Positions 16,745-24,466 of a stretch of 64,000 nt of DNA are shown here, piece after piece. The stretch spans positions 1-64,000 of the forward strand of contig NZ_JAAIVB010000074.1 of NCBI RefSeq assembly GCF_010974945.1, written 5' to 3'. The translations under genes and the position numbers were made by a program. The stretch comes from Noviherbaspirillum galbum (GTDB taxonomy: Bacteria > Pseudomonadota > Gammaproteobacteria > Burkholderiales > Burkholderiaceae_D). Within the stretch, counting starts at the first letter, position 1; each line of letters begins with the position of its first letter. The notes under the pieces were generated by a model. That model did no database searches and was not told the origin of the DNA. It worked only from the letters and a program-made list of their open reading frames with translations.

Positions 16745-17674
16745 ATGGCCGACCTGTTTTTACGGCGCTTCAACAGACTCAGCCCTCAAACGAAAGGTTT
16801 GTGGCTCGGGCTGATCGCAATGATGATGTTCGGACTTACGCTTCCGGTAACGCGGCTCACGATGGGGACCGGGACCACGACCCAGTTGTCGCCGTGGTTC
16901 GTGACGTTCGGACGTGCCGTGGTAGCCGCATTCCTGTCCATCGGATTTTTGTGGTGGAAGCGCGCGCCCTGGCCCAAGCGCCCCCACTGGCGCATGCTGG
17001 TCTTCGCTGCGCTCGGCAACGTGCTCGGCTATCCGCTGCTGCTGGCATTTGCGCTGCGTACGGTGACAGCCAGCCATGCGGCAGTGATCACGGCATTGCT
17101 GCCGCTGGTGACGGCGGTGTGTGCGGTCTGGATGTTACGCCAGAGGGCCAGCAACAGCTTCTGGGCATGCGCGGCTGCCGGCACCGCATTGGTAGTTGTC
17201 TATTCTCTGCTTCGTTCCTATCAGGCGGGACAGGCATTTCACCTTGAACGGGCCGACCTGGTGCTGGTGATTGCGGTGCTGGCAGCTTCGATAGGCTACG
17301 TACACGGCGCACTCGTTACTCCGGAACTCGGCGCCGTGCAGGTAATTTGCTGGATCAATATCATTTCGCTTCCGCTGACCTTGCCGGGCTCAATCATGAG
17401 CTGGCCGCAAACGGCGGTCAGTGCCGTCACCTGGATAGGCTTCGCCTATCTTGGCCTGTTCTCAATGTGGCTCTCGCTCGTCATCTGGTATCGCGCGCTC
17501 GCCATTGGCGGCACCGTACGGACAAGTCAGGTGCAGTTGCTGCAACCCTTTTTTGCGATGCTGTTTTCCATACCGCTGCTTAGCGAACAACTCGACACCC
17601 TCACCGTGGGCTTCGGCGCCGCCGTGGTAGTCACGGTATATCTTGGCAAGCGTCTGGGTGCCTCGTCGCGCTGA
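16745..17674 (+). CDS. DMT superfamily (EamA) transporter
   Basis: A 309-residue membrane protein with about ten hydrophobic segments in two EamA repeats (roughly 15-145 and 165-300). It starts 11 nt after the etf scar, on the same strand as enamidase. DMT proteins of this type usually export metabolites or amino acids. It may relieve build-up of a pathway intermediate, but its substrate cannot be read from sequence. The stop is followed after ~25 nt by an IS3-type remnant on the other strand. Confidence 0.88.
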   Translation: MADLFLRRFNRLSPQTKGLWLGLIAMMMFGLTLPVTRLTMGTGTTTQLSPWFVTFGRAVVAAFLSIGFLWWKRAPWPKRPHWRMLVFAALGNVLGYPLLLAFALRTVTASHAAVITALLPLVTAVCAVWMLRQRASNSFWACAAAGTALVVVYSLLRSYQAGQAFHLERADLVLVIAVLAASIGYVHGALVTPELGAVQVICWINIISLPLTLPGSIMSWPQTAVSAVTWIGFAYLGLFSMWLSLVIWYRALAIGGTVRTSQVQLLQPFFAMLFSIPLLSEQLDTLTVGFGAAVVVTVYLGKRLGASSR

Positions 17675-17697
17675 ACCACGCCGAATCACAGTTCTGA

Positions 17698-17806
17698 GTT
17701 TTCTGTAGTAGTTTGCCTCAGCTTCGGCGGGATGGATATAGCCTAGCGCTTCCATGCGCCGGTGGTGGTTATACCAAGCCATCCATTCCAAGGCGGCCAC
17801 CTCACC
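17698..17806 (-). mobile_element. IS3-family transposase C-terminal remnant
   Basis: About 35 codons on the minus strand read ALEWMAWYNHHRRMEALGYI followed by PAEAEANYYRKL. This is the end of the DDE integrase core of IS3-family OrfB proteins. No start, catalytic DDE residues or terminal repeats remain. It lies between the DMT gene and a Cache-protein gene and marks a former insertion or rearrangement at the right border of the heterocycle cluster. Confidence 0.75.
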
Positions 17807-17817
17807 GGATCACCTCG

Positions 17818-18282
17818 TCAAGGTTTATAGATGCCGCTGCCGACCACCAGGTTGTCCACCTTCTCCACGTAGCCGGATTTGCGCTCAACCGCCTTGGTCA
17901 CGGGATTGGGCCATTTGTAATCCACCCAGCCCTTCCCCTTGCTGTTGGCCACATCGATGAATGTCTTGATGATCGCGGTGCCATCGGCATCCTTCATATC
18001 CATCAGGTTCTTGCCGACCATCTTTGGGTTATTGCCATGGGAGACGTTAGTGCCATTCATGTCGTAGACGTAGATGTACAGGTCACGGTCATGGAAGTCC
18101 TTGTTGGCCGGATCGGCGAACTCCGCGAACGCCTTGTCTTTGCCGTTGGCCTTGATCGCGGCAACCGCTTTCTTGACCATGGCCACCGCCTCGTCTGCGC
18201 TGGCGCGCTCGTTTGCCGACGCCGTACCGCAAGCGATTACCAGGCATGCTGTCATGCCCATCATGCTCATCCATTTTTTCAT
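17818..18282 (-). CDS. secreted single-Cache-domain protein
   Basis: A 154-residue protein with a Sec signal peptide (MKKWMSMMGMTACLVIACG, cleavage near SAN). A single Cache domain follows, with landmarks RDLYIYVYD, GNNPKMVGKNL and a C-terminal DYKWPNPVTKAVERKSGYVE. It has no transmembrane or output domain, so it is probably a free periplasmic ligand-binding protein. It is almost identical from about residue 30 onward to the protein encoded at 60620-61087. The chemoreceptor at 39446 carries a related domain. It stands alone, next to a transposase remnant. Confidence 0.88.
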   Translation of the reverse strand: MKKWMSMMGMTACLVIACGTASANERASADEAVAMVKKAVAAIKANGKDKAFAEFADPANKDFHDRDLYIYVYDMNGTNVSHGNNPKMVGKNLMDMKDADGTAIIKTFIDVANSKGKGWVDYKWPNPVTKAVERKSGYVEKVDNLVVGSGIYKP

Positions 18283-18640
18283 TCTGCAGTCTCCTAATAT
18301 TGTTTGAAACGACGCACATACCTACCAGTCGGCGTCGCTTCCTTAGGGTAACGAAACGAATTGCGGCGAACAAGTACCGGCAGATCAAACGACAGCATGT
18401 GAACTAACAGTTTCTATTTCTGACCGGGCGTTCGTCGGATTTTACCCACGCCCAGCAAAGGCTTGCTGGGATTCGCCTGCGTGTTTCTACGTGATGCGGT
18501 TGCGTAGTTCTCGCGATTGGCGCTTGTCGGGTGATCGACAATACTTCCACTTGTCAGAGGTAAGCGTGAAGCCGCAGCATCGAATCGGCATGCGGCGCAC
18601 GCAACCCCACTGCTAGAAAAAAATAATCCAGGAGATCCGC

Positions 18641-18715
18641 ATGCCCTTCTTTTCTTCCGCTTTTCGAATCGCCTCCCTAAACGTCTTCCGGCTGGAGTTC
18701 AGCATTCAGCGGTAA
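18641..18715 (+). CDS. possible 24-residue leader peptide
   Basis: The ATG at 18641 has AGGAG 6 nt upstream and encodes MPFFSSAFRIASLNVFRLEF plus four residues before TAA. It is rich in Phe (5 of 24) and Ser. Two hairpins with T tracts start 14 nt after the stop. The layout resembles a leader peptide plus attenuator in front of the transporter genes. It may equally be chance, and no homologue is recognised. Confidence 0.3.
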   Translation: MPFFSSAFRIASLNVFRLEFSIQR

Positions 18716-18729
18716 GCATCGATCGTCTC

Positions 18730-18780
18730 CCCAAACTCGGCTCCGAGTGGGTTTTGCCCGTGGTAACACGGGTACTTTTT
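18730..18780 (+). terminator. two consecutive terminator-like hairpins
   Basis: The first hairpin (18730-18751) pairs ACTCG with CGAGT and CCC with GGG around a two-base bulge, and is followed by TTTT. The second (18757-18772) pairs CCCGTG with CACGGG around a GTAA tetraloop, followed by TACTTTTT. They sit 130 nt before the XRE gene, which suggests premature termination or an independent small transcript ending here. Confidence 0.5.
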
Positions 18781-18910
18781 CCTTCATGTCCCTGGCGCTG
18801 AAAGAACCTCGTTTCAATGCCCGGCATTGATGGAAAAGTCACGTTCAGAACCCGACATGGCGATGTGCGGCAAACAATCCGATCAGAAACTGAAGACCGA
18901 AGGAGAAATG

Positions 18911-19303
18911 ATGTCCAGCGAAATGGAGTGTCGCGCCTTTAGCGACCGGCTCATTAACGCCCTAGCATACCGCGGCCACCGCACCTATCCAACCGGCGTC
19001 ATGCGCCTCTATAACGAATCGCAAAACAGCCGCAGCGTCACCGTTGCTGCGGTGCGCAAGTGGCTGACCGGTGCGGCAATACCATCACAGGAAAAGCTGC
19101 AGGCGCTTGCGGCCTTGCTCGATGTGTCGCCCGAATGGCTGCGCTTCGGTACCGGCTCCATGATCGCCGTCGCCTGCCCCAGCGAACTGGGTGAGGAAGA
19201 ACGTGAACTGCTTGACAGCTACCGCACGCTCGACCTGGTTCACCGCACCGCCCTGCTGACCTATCTGCGCCGCCACAGCTATCCAATCAACAAACAGTTC
19301 TAA
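18911..19303 (+). CDS. XRE-like helix-turn-helix regulator
   Basis: A ~130-residue protein. The N-terminal part has an HTH of the XRE type: FSDRLINALAYRG, then VTVAAVRKWLTGAAIPSQEK and LAALLDVSPEWLRFG. A short C-terminal segment follows. The ATG at 18911 is preferred because AGGAG lies 5 nt upstream; longer in-frame starts from 18830 lack one. It precedes DUF3311 and mctP by 22 nt and is the likely local regulator of monocarboxylate uptake. Confidence 0.8.
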   Translation: MSSEMECRAFSDRLINALAYRGHRTYPTGVMRLYNESQNSRSVTVAAVRKWLTGAAIPSQEKLQALAALLDVSPEWLRFGTGSMIAVACPSELGEEERELLDSYRTLDLVHRTALLTYLRRHSYPINKQF

Positions 19304-19325
19304 CGACCACACTGGAGAAAACCAC

Positions 19326-19508
19326 ATGATCAAACTGCTGTTGGCACTGCCCTTTCTCGGGCTGCTATGGGTGCCGCTCTATAACCATGAAGGGCCGGCG
19401 CTGTTCGGATTTCCCTTCTTCTACTGGTACCAGCTGATGTGGGTGCCGATCACGTCGCTGCTGATCTGGATCGTCTACCGTGACGGCGTTCGCAAGGGAG
19501 AACAATGA
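19326..19508 (+). CDS. DUF3311 small membrane protein
   Basis: A 60-residue protein with two hydrophobic segments (MIKLLLALPFLGLLWVPLY and FYWYQLMWVPITSLLIWIVY) and a short charged tail (RDGVRKGEQ). DUF3311 proteins are typically encoded directly before SSS-family transporters such as MctP. The stop codon overlaps the transporter start, so the two are translationally coupled. It is probably an accessory subunit, but its role is not established. Confidence 0.88.
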   Translation: MIKLLLALPFLGLLWVPLYNHEGPALFGFPFFYWYQLMWVPITSLLIWIVYRDGVRKGEQ

Positions 19509-21019
19509 TGGGTGGCCAAATCAACTGGACGGCGCTTGGCGTCTTCATCTTCTTCTTTGCGCTCGTCACCATCCTTGGCTTCGTCGCATCCAAGTGGCGG
19601 CGCGGCGATACCGACAAAGGCGCCCACCTCGATGAGTGGGGCTTGGGCGGTCGCAATTTCGGCACCTGGATCACATGGTTCCTGGTCGGCGGCGACTTCT
19701 ATACCGCCTATACGGTGATCGCGGTGCCGGCCCTCGTCTATGCGGTGGGCGCCTACGGCTTCTTCGCCCTGCCCTACACCATTCTCGTGTACCCGATCGT
19801 CTTCATGATCATGCCGGCGCTTTGGCGCGTTGCCCATAAAAAGGGCTACGTGACCGCAGCCGACGTGGTTTATGGCCGCTATGGTTCGCGCTCGCTGGAA
19901 CTGGCGGTCGCCCTGACCGGCGTGATCGCCACGATGCCCTACATCGCCCTGCAACTGATCGGCATGGAAGTCGTCATCAAGGCACTTGGCTTGACGGGCG
20001 AACTGCCCATCACCGCGGCTTTCGTCATTCTGGCGCTCTACACCTACTCCGCTGGACTGCGCGCGCCGGCGCTGATCGCCTTTGTGAAAGACGTGATGAT
20101 CTACATCGTGGTGCTCGTTGCCGTGATCGTCGTGCCTGCAAAGCTGGGTGGCTATGGCGCGGTGTTCAGCTCGGCCAGTACGGCATTTGCCGCAAAGGGC
20201 GGCGCCACCGGCCTCACGCTGAAGGGCTCGCAGATCCTGCCGTTTGCAACGCTCGCCATCGGCTCGGCACTGGCAGCGTTCATGTACCCGCATACCCTGA
20301 CCGGCATTTTCGCGGCCAAGGACGCCAATACGATCCGCAAGAATGCCGTGTTCCTGCCCGCCTACACGGTGCTGCTGGGCCTGATCGCGCTGCTGGGCTT
20401 CATGGCCTATGCCGCCGGAATCTCCATCAAGAGCAATAACGACGTGGTGCCCGCCCTGTTCAATACGCTCTTCCCTAGCTGGTTCAGCGGCTTTGCCTTC
20501 TCGGCCATTGCCATCGGCGCGCTCGTTCCCGCCGCCGTGATGTCAATCGGCGCCTCGAACCTGTTCACCCGCAACTTCTGGAAGCCCTACGTCAATCCGA
20601 ACGTCACGCCGGCAGGCGAGGAAAAGGTCGCCAAGATCGTGTCGCTGGTAGTGAAGTTCGGCGCCCTGGTCTTTATCCTGATGCTGCCGACCAAGTTTGC
20701 CTTGGACCTGCAGCTCCTGGGCGGCGTCTGGATCCTTCAGACCTTCCCGGCGGTCGTCTTCGGCTTGTTCGTGCGCTGGTTCCGCGCCCCTGCCCTGCTG
20801 TGCGGCTGGGCCTCCGGCATGGCGGTGGGAAGCTGGCTGGTGTTTTCCGATGGCATCAAGCCTGTGCACACCTTCGTGGTGGGCGATGCCAGCTTTGCGA
20901 TGTACACAGGCCTGGCTGCGCTGGCGCTCAATGTGCTGGTCGCCGTCGTGCTGCAGGCGATTCTCGGAAACAAAGCAGCCCCCAAGAAGGAAGTGTGGGA
21001 CTCCGTCGAGCCCGTCTAA
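19505..21019 (+). CDS. mctP: sodium:solute symporter family monocarboxylate transporter (MctP-like)
   Basis: A 504-residue SSS-family transporter with about 13 membrane segments. Recognisable parts are EWGLGGRNFGTWITWFLVGG after the first helix, TAADVVYGRYGSRSLELAVA and GALVPAAVMSIGASNLFTRN. The N-terminal wording and the DUF3311 partner match MctP-type uptake systems for lactate, pyruvate and other short monocarboxylates. The start at 19505 overlaps the previous stop; a second ATG follows immediately. A strong terminator lies 35 nt after the stop. Confidence 0.88.
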   Translation: MMGGQINWTALGVFIFFFALVTILGFVASKWRRGDTDKGAHLDEWGLGGRNFGTWITWFLVGGDFYTAYTVIAVPALVYAVGAYGFFALPYTILVYPIVFMIMPALWRVAHKKGYVTAADVVYGRYGSRSLELAVALTGVIATMPYIALQLIGMEVVIKALGLTGELPITAAFVILALYTYSAGLRAPALIAFVKDVMIYIVVLVAVIVVPAKLGGYGAVFSSASTAFAAKGGATGLTLKGSQILPFATLAIGSALAAFMYPHTLTGIFAAKDANTIRKNAVFLPAYTVLLGLIALLGFMAYAAGISIKSNNDVVPALFNTLFPSWFSGFAFSAIAIGALVPAAVMSIGASNLFTRNFWKPYVNPNVTPAGEEKVAKIVSLVVKFGALVFILMLPTKFALDLQLLGGVWILQTFPAVVFGLFVRWFRAPALLCGWASGMAVGSWLVFSDGIKPVHTFVVGDASFAMYTGLAALALNVLVAVVLQAILGNKAAPKKEVWDSVEPV

Positions 21020-21054
21020 TCCATTTACATCCTCCGCTCCAGCAATGGAACTTC

Positions 21055-21083
21055 GGCCCGCCGCTTGTCGGCGGGCCTTTTTT
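21055..21083 (+). terminator. Rho-independent terminator after mctP
   Basis: A perfect 9-bp GC-rich stem (21055-21063 with 21069-21077, GGCCCGCCG/CGGCGGGCC) with a 5-nt loop is followed by six T residues (21078-21083). Confidence 0.9.
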
Positions 21084-21295
21084 ATATGAAACAGCCTTGA
21101 CGGCGAGCGTTGGTTCCTAGCAGCATCCTCCATCGCAAGCGCCGTTTTCACCAGCTTCTCACTCACTCGCGGTTACCGGAAGACCGCATTCCGGCCGCAT
21201 AGTAAACTCGACAACGCAATGGGCACTATCCTGACAACGATTCATACGTTGTAACGGCAGCCGTCGCCACCAATTCTTTCGATTCATCGATACCT

Positions 21296-21901
21296 ATGTC
21301 GCAACTACCTTTTTCCCAGGCTTGCATGAATAACAGGGAGCCCATTCTCAAGGTGCTGAAAGAAGCGTTTTCCAGCAGTTCGCGCGTGCTGGAAATCGGA
21401 TCAGGCACCGGCCAGCATGCAGCCTATTTTGCCCCGGCGCTACCGCACTTGATCTGGCAGACAAGTGATCTGGCAGAGAACCATGATGGCATTCTTGCCT
21501 GGCAACAGGCATATCCCGCCGACAATCTTCTGCCGCCAATCCTGATGGACTTGCGCGACAGCGTCTGGCCCGAGGGTTTCGATGCGGTGTTTTCGGCGAA
21601 CACCGCCCACATTGTTGCTTGGTCGCTGGTCGAAAATATGTTCCATCTGGCAGGGCAACATCTCCCGGGCGGGGGCATGCTGGCGCTCTATGGTCCGTTC
21701 AATTACAACGGGGCGTACACCAGCGAGAGTAATCGAGCGTTCGACGAGATGCTTCGGCAGCGCGATCCGTCAAGCGGGATACGGGACTTCGAACAGGTCG
21801 TCAACACTGCCAGCGAATACGGTCTGGTACTGGTACACGACCATGCCTTGCCGGCCAATAATCGTCTGCTGCTGTTCAGGAAGTCCGCTCGCGCCGCATA
21901 A
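21296..21901 (+). CDS. DUF938 family SAM-dependent methyltransferase-like protein
   Basis: A 201-residue protein with the class I methyltransferase motif VLEIGSGTGQHAAYFA (~residues 31-46) and a later FDAVFSANTAHI acidic-strand region. DUF938 proteins share this fold, but the methyl acceptor is unknown. It stands alone: 200+ nt of upstream space and a broken pirin gene downstream on the opposite strand. No operon partner helps to assign a role. Confidence 0.87.
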   Translation: MSQLPFSQACMNNREPILKVLKEAFSSSSRVLEIGSGTGQHAAYFAPALPHLIWQTSDLAENHDGILAWQQAYPADNLLPPILMDLRDSVWPEGFDAVFSANTAHIVAWSLVENMFHLAGQHLPGGGMLALYGPFNYNGAYTSESNRAFDEMLRQRDPSSGIRDFEQVVNTASEYGLVLVHDHALPANNRLLLFRKSARAA

Positions 21902-22020
21902 GCATGCAGCATTTCTCCCCTTGCCACCGGCTCGTTCTCGCAACTGGCGGCTGGCCGTGCCCTTTTTTGTGCCGCGTACTTCGCGCGTGGGGTGAATCAG
22001 GTTTGGATGATTTGGGGCGA

Positions 22021-22264
22021 CTAGCGCCAATGATCTTCGTGGGTAAGGGCACCATGCCTCACATAGGTCAAAAATTTCGACATTCTGGTGGCGGTGCATC
22101 GGAAAACCTGAACCCGGCGCGAACTCGCCGTCGTTCCAGGCGCGCAGCACGCCGACCGGCCCATGTTCAGGGCGGCCGCGGCTGGAAATCGCCCCATGCA
22201 GGCGTGCCTTCAACCAGTCCAGGTCCTTGCCTCCGAGGGCAGCGCAGGGGCGAAGTTCAATAAT
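22021..22264 (-). pseudogene. pirin family protein, N-terminal remnant with frameshift
   Basis: The minus strand reads IELRPCAALGGKDLDWLKAR, then VLRAWNDGEFAPGSGFPMHR and HQNVEI. This is the start of a pirin (cupin) protein including the metal-binding His motif. An extra base in the A/T run at 22070-22074 shifts the frame. The next frame continues LTYVRHGALTHED as expected, then a stop follows. The expected initiator ATG is ATT here, and the C-terminal cupin is absent. It sits between convergent DUF938 and SDR genes and was not seen as a functional gene. Confidence 0.7.
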
Positions 22265-22300
22265 GGCGATCTTCTCGGCAACAAGTCGAGCAAGGGCCGG

Positions 22301-23056
22301 TCAAATTTGGGCTTGGCCGCCATCGACGAACAACTCGATACCATTGATGAAGCTGGCGTCGTCGGAAGCCAGGAACACCGCGGCCTTCGCGATTTCGTCC
22401 GGGTCACCAACGCGACCCATCGGGACTTGCGACGCCAGGTAGTCCAGCAAACCTTGCTGCTGCTGGGCGTCGTCCCCAGCCAGATCGACCAGGCCCGGGG
22501 TACGGGTTGGGCCCGGGCTGATGGTGTTGATGCGGATGCCGCGGTCCTTCAGGTCAAGGATCCAATTGCGAGCGAAGGCACGCACGGCCGCCTTGCTGGC
22601 AGCGTACACGCTGAAGGCCGGCGTGCCGGTGCTGGCGGCGGTAGAGCCGGTCATGATGACGGATGCCCCGCGGGACAGTAGCGGGAGCGCCTTCTGCACG
22701 GTGAACAAGGTGCCCTTCACGTTGCGGCCGAAGGTGTCGTCGAACTGCGCCTCGGTGATCTCGCCAATCGGCAACATTGACCCGCCGCCGGCATTGGCAT
22801 ACAGCACGTCGATACGGCCAAACCGCTCACGAATCTCGTCATAAAGCGTGTCGAGGGCAGCCAGGTTGCTGGAATCGATGCGCAGGCCTAGGGCGTGGTG
22901 GCCGATGGCGTCTATGGCGGCGTCAAGCTCGGCCTGGCGGCGGCCGGTAATGATCACCTGGGCGCCTTCAAGGGCGAAGCGCTTTGCGGTGGCCAGGCCA
23001 ATGCCGCTGGTAGCGCCAGTGATCAGGGCAATCTTGTCGTCGAGTTTGCGGGTCAT
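22301..23056 (-). CDS. SDR family oxidoreductase
   Basis: A 251-residue classical short-chain dehydrogenase. It has the cofactor motif TGATSGIG (~14-21), NAG(GG) near residue 90, a catalytic serine in MTGSTAAS and the YAASK catalytic pair. The C-terminus [13 protein letters not shown] is typical. It is divergent from a LysR gene 150 nt away, a common arrangement in which the LysR protein controls the SDR. The substrate is unknown. Confidence 0.92.
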   Translation of the reverse strand: MTRKLDDKIALITGATSGIGLATAKRFALEGAQVIITGRRQAELDAAIDAIGHHALGLRIDSSNLAALDTLYDEIRERFGRIDVLYANAGGGSMLPIGEITEAQFDDTFGRNVKGTLFTVQKALPLLSRGASVIMTGSTAASTGTPAFSVYAASKAAVRAFARNWILDLKDRGIRINTISPGPTRTPGLVDLAGDDAQQQQGLLDYLASQVPMGRVGDPDEIAKAAVFLASDDASFINGIELFVDGGQAQI

Positions 23057-23119
23057 GAAGGGCTCCTAGAATCAATGTCGGTTGTGGGTTGTTCGGGCCG
23101 CTTGTTGTATTGCGTGTTC

Positions 23120-23134
23120 CGATGTGAAGCATCG
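23120..23134. promoter_or_regulatory. possible LysR binding site between SDR and lysR
   Basis: CGATG-N5-CATCG is a short dyad in the 149-nt divergent gap. It contains a T-N11-A-like spacing and lies 64 nt from the SDR start and 72 nt from the lysR start. This is the expected place for a LysR-type operator, but the match is weak. Confidence 0.3.
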
Positions 23135-23205
23135 TACCGACGATGGAACCAGTTTAAAATAGCAATCATTGAAAACCATCGTTGCAATTTTGGAGGCACA
23201 GGTCG

Positions 23206-24126
23206 ATGTCGACACTTCCCGATTTCGAGGGCTTGGCCATGTTTGCCAAGGTCGCCGAGGAGCGTTCGTTCGCTGGCGCCGCCCGCGCACTGAACGTGTC
23301 GGTAGCAACGGTTTCGCGCGCCGTTGCACGATTGGAGGAACGGCTCGGCGCGCGCCTGTTCAACCGGACCTCGCGGCAACTCGCGCTAACGGAATTTGGC
23401 AACTTGATCGCGGAGAGCGCGCTTAAGGTGTATCGCGAAGCGGAAGCGGCTGAAGGTACGGCGCGTGAAATGTCTGCCCGGCCGCGGGGGTTGGTTCGGC
23501 TGTCAGTACCGATGTCTTTTGGCTTGCGCTGGGTAGCGCCGCTGATGCCGGCGTTTTTCAGGGAATTCCCGGAAGTCTCGGTCGACCTCCACCTGACTGA
23601 TGCCCAGGTCGACCTTGTCGGACAAGGCTTTGATGCGGCCCTGCGCATTGCCGTGCTGGAGGACTCTTCCCTGGTGGCTCGCCGCTTGTGTCCAGTCGCG
23701 CCGGTAGTGGTCGCTTCGCCTGCCTATCTCGAACGGAGCGGTACGCCGCAGCACCCCTTTGACTTGAATAAGCACGCCTGCCTGGGATATGCCTACCGCT
23801 CACGCAGTGACGTCTGGCGATTCACCAATGATGCGGGCGAGGAAGTCAACATCAGGCCAAACGGCCCACTGCGCGTGACCAATGCCGACGCATTGATGCC
23901 GACCGTGCTGGATGGCCTGGCGATCGCAGAATTCCCCGAATTCATTTGTGCTGACCAAGTTCGCGAAGGCCGGCTCGTACCGATTTTGCGGGATTGGACG
24001 CTGCCTCGCGGCGCCCTGTATTTCGTGACACCCTCGGCACGCACGCGGCCGGCCAAGATTGAAGCGTTGTCCGAGTTCTTCGTACGGCACTTGAGCGAGC
24101 CCAGCTGGAGGATCGTTGACTGGTAG
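23206..24126 (+). CDS. LysR family transcriptional regulator
   Basis: A 306-residue LTTR. The winged HTH is at ~1-62 (FAKVAEERSFAGAARALNVS, then TVSRAVARLEERLGARLFNR), followed by a periplasmic-binding-like effector domain. The start at 23206 has GGAGG 9 nt upstream, which decides it over an in-frame TTG at 23182. It is similar in style to the CrgA/DsdC-like subgroup that ends shortly after a RPAKIEALSEFF segment. It probably controls the divergent SDR gene. Confidence 0.92.
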   Translation: MSTLPDFEGLAMFAKVAEERSFAGAARALNVSVATVSRAVARLEERLGARLFNRTSRQLALTEFGNLIAESALKVYREAEAAEGTAREMSARPRGLVRLSVPMSFGLRWVAPLMPAFFREFPEVSVDLHLTDAQVDLVGQGFDAALRIAVLEDSSLVARRLCPVAPVVVASPAYLERSGTPQHPFDLNKHACLGYAYRSRSDVWRFTNDAGEEVNIRPNGPLRVTNADALMPTVLDGLAIAEFPEFICADQVREGRLVPILRDWTLPRGALYFVTPSARTRPAKIEALSEFFVRHLSEPSWRIVDW

Positions 24127-24466
24127 AGGCGCTATCCGCAGACCTGCCACGCAGGTTCTCAATCTTTGCCATTTCCATAAAAAGCGACGTCATGCACGGC
24201 CGCTGGACAAGGCTCCTTCCGTCGCCTGACGGTATCAGCCTCTGGACGTCAGAGGGCGTAGTGCGGCGGACTCTATAGGCGGTACATAATTAAGCAAGCT
24301 AGCCGTATCACGATGAACGGGTTTGGAAGCGGCCACGGAAAGAACCGGAGCGGTCACATTGACAACACGCGAGCTGGACCGTCCGCAGCTCACATTTCAT
24401 CTCCCCCCGACTGCAATTCCGAGCCAGGCAAGGCCGTCGTGCTCCTCGCCATTTGCGTTATTCCCT
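24127..24466. other. 340-nt convergent intergenic region
   Basis: It lies between the convergent LysR and stress-protein genes. A small hairpin (24142-24156, ACCTGC/GCAGGT with a 3-nt loop) just after lysR is a weak terminator candidate. Nothing else is recognised. Confidence 0.4.

Larger units (their letters stand above)
18283..18910. other. 630-nt intergenic region with short ORF and hairpins
   Basis: No full-size gene is seen. It holds a perfect 8-bp hairpin (18451-18470, CCCAGCAA/TTGCTGGG), an inverted repeat TTGTCG-N6-CGACAA (18524-18541) that could be an operator, a 24-codon ORF with a good ribosome site (18641-18715) and two terminator-like hairpins (18730-18780). It precedes the XRE-DUF3311-mctP genes and probably holds their promoter and leader. 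Confidence 0.5.
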
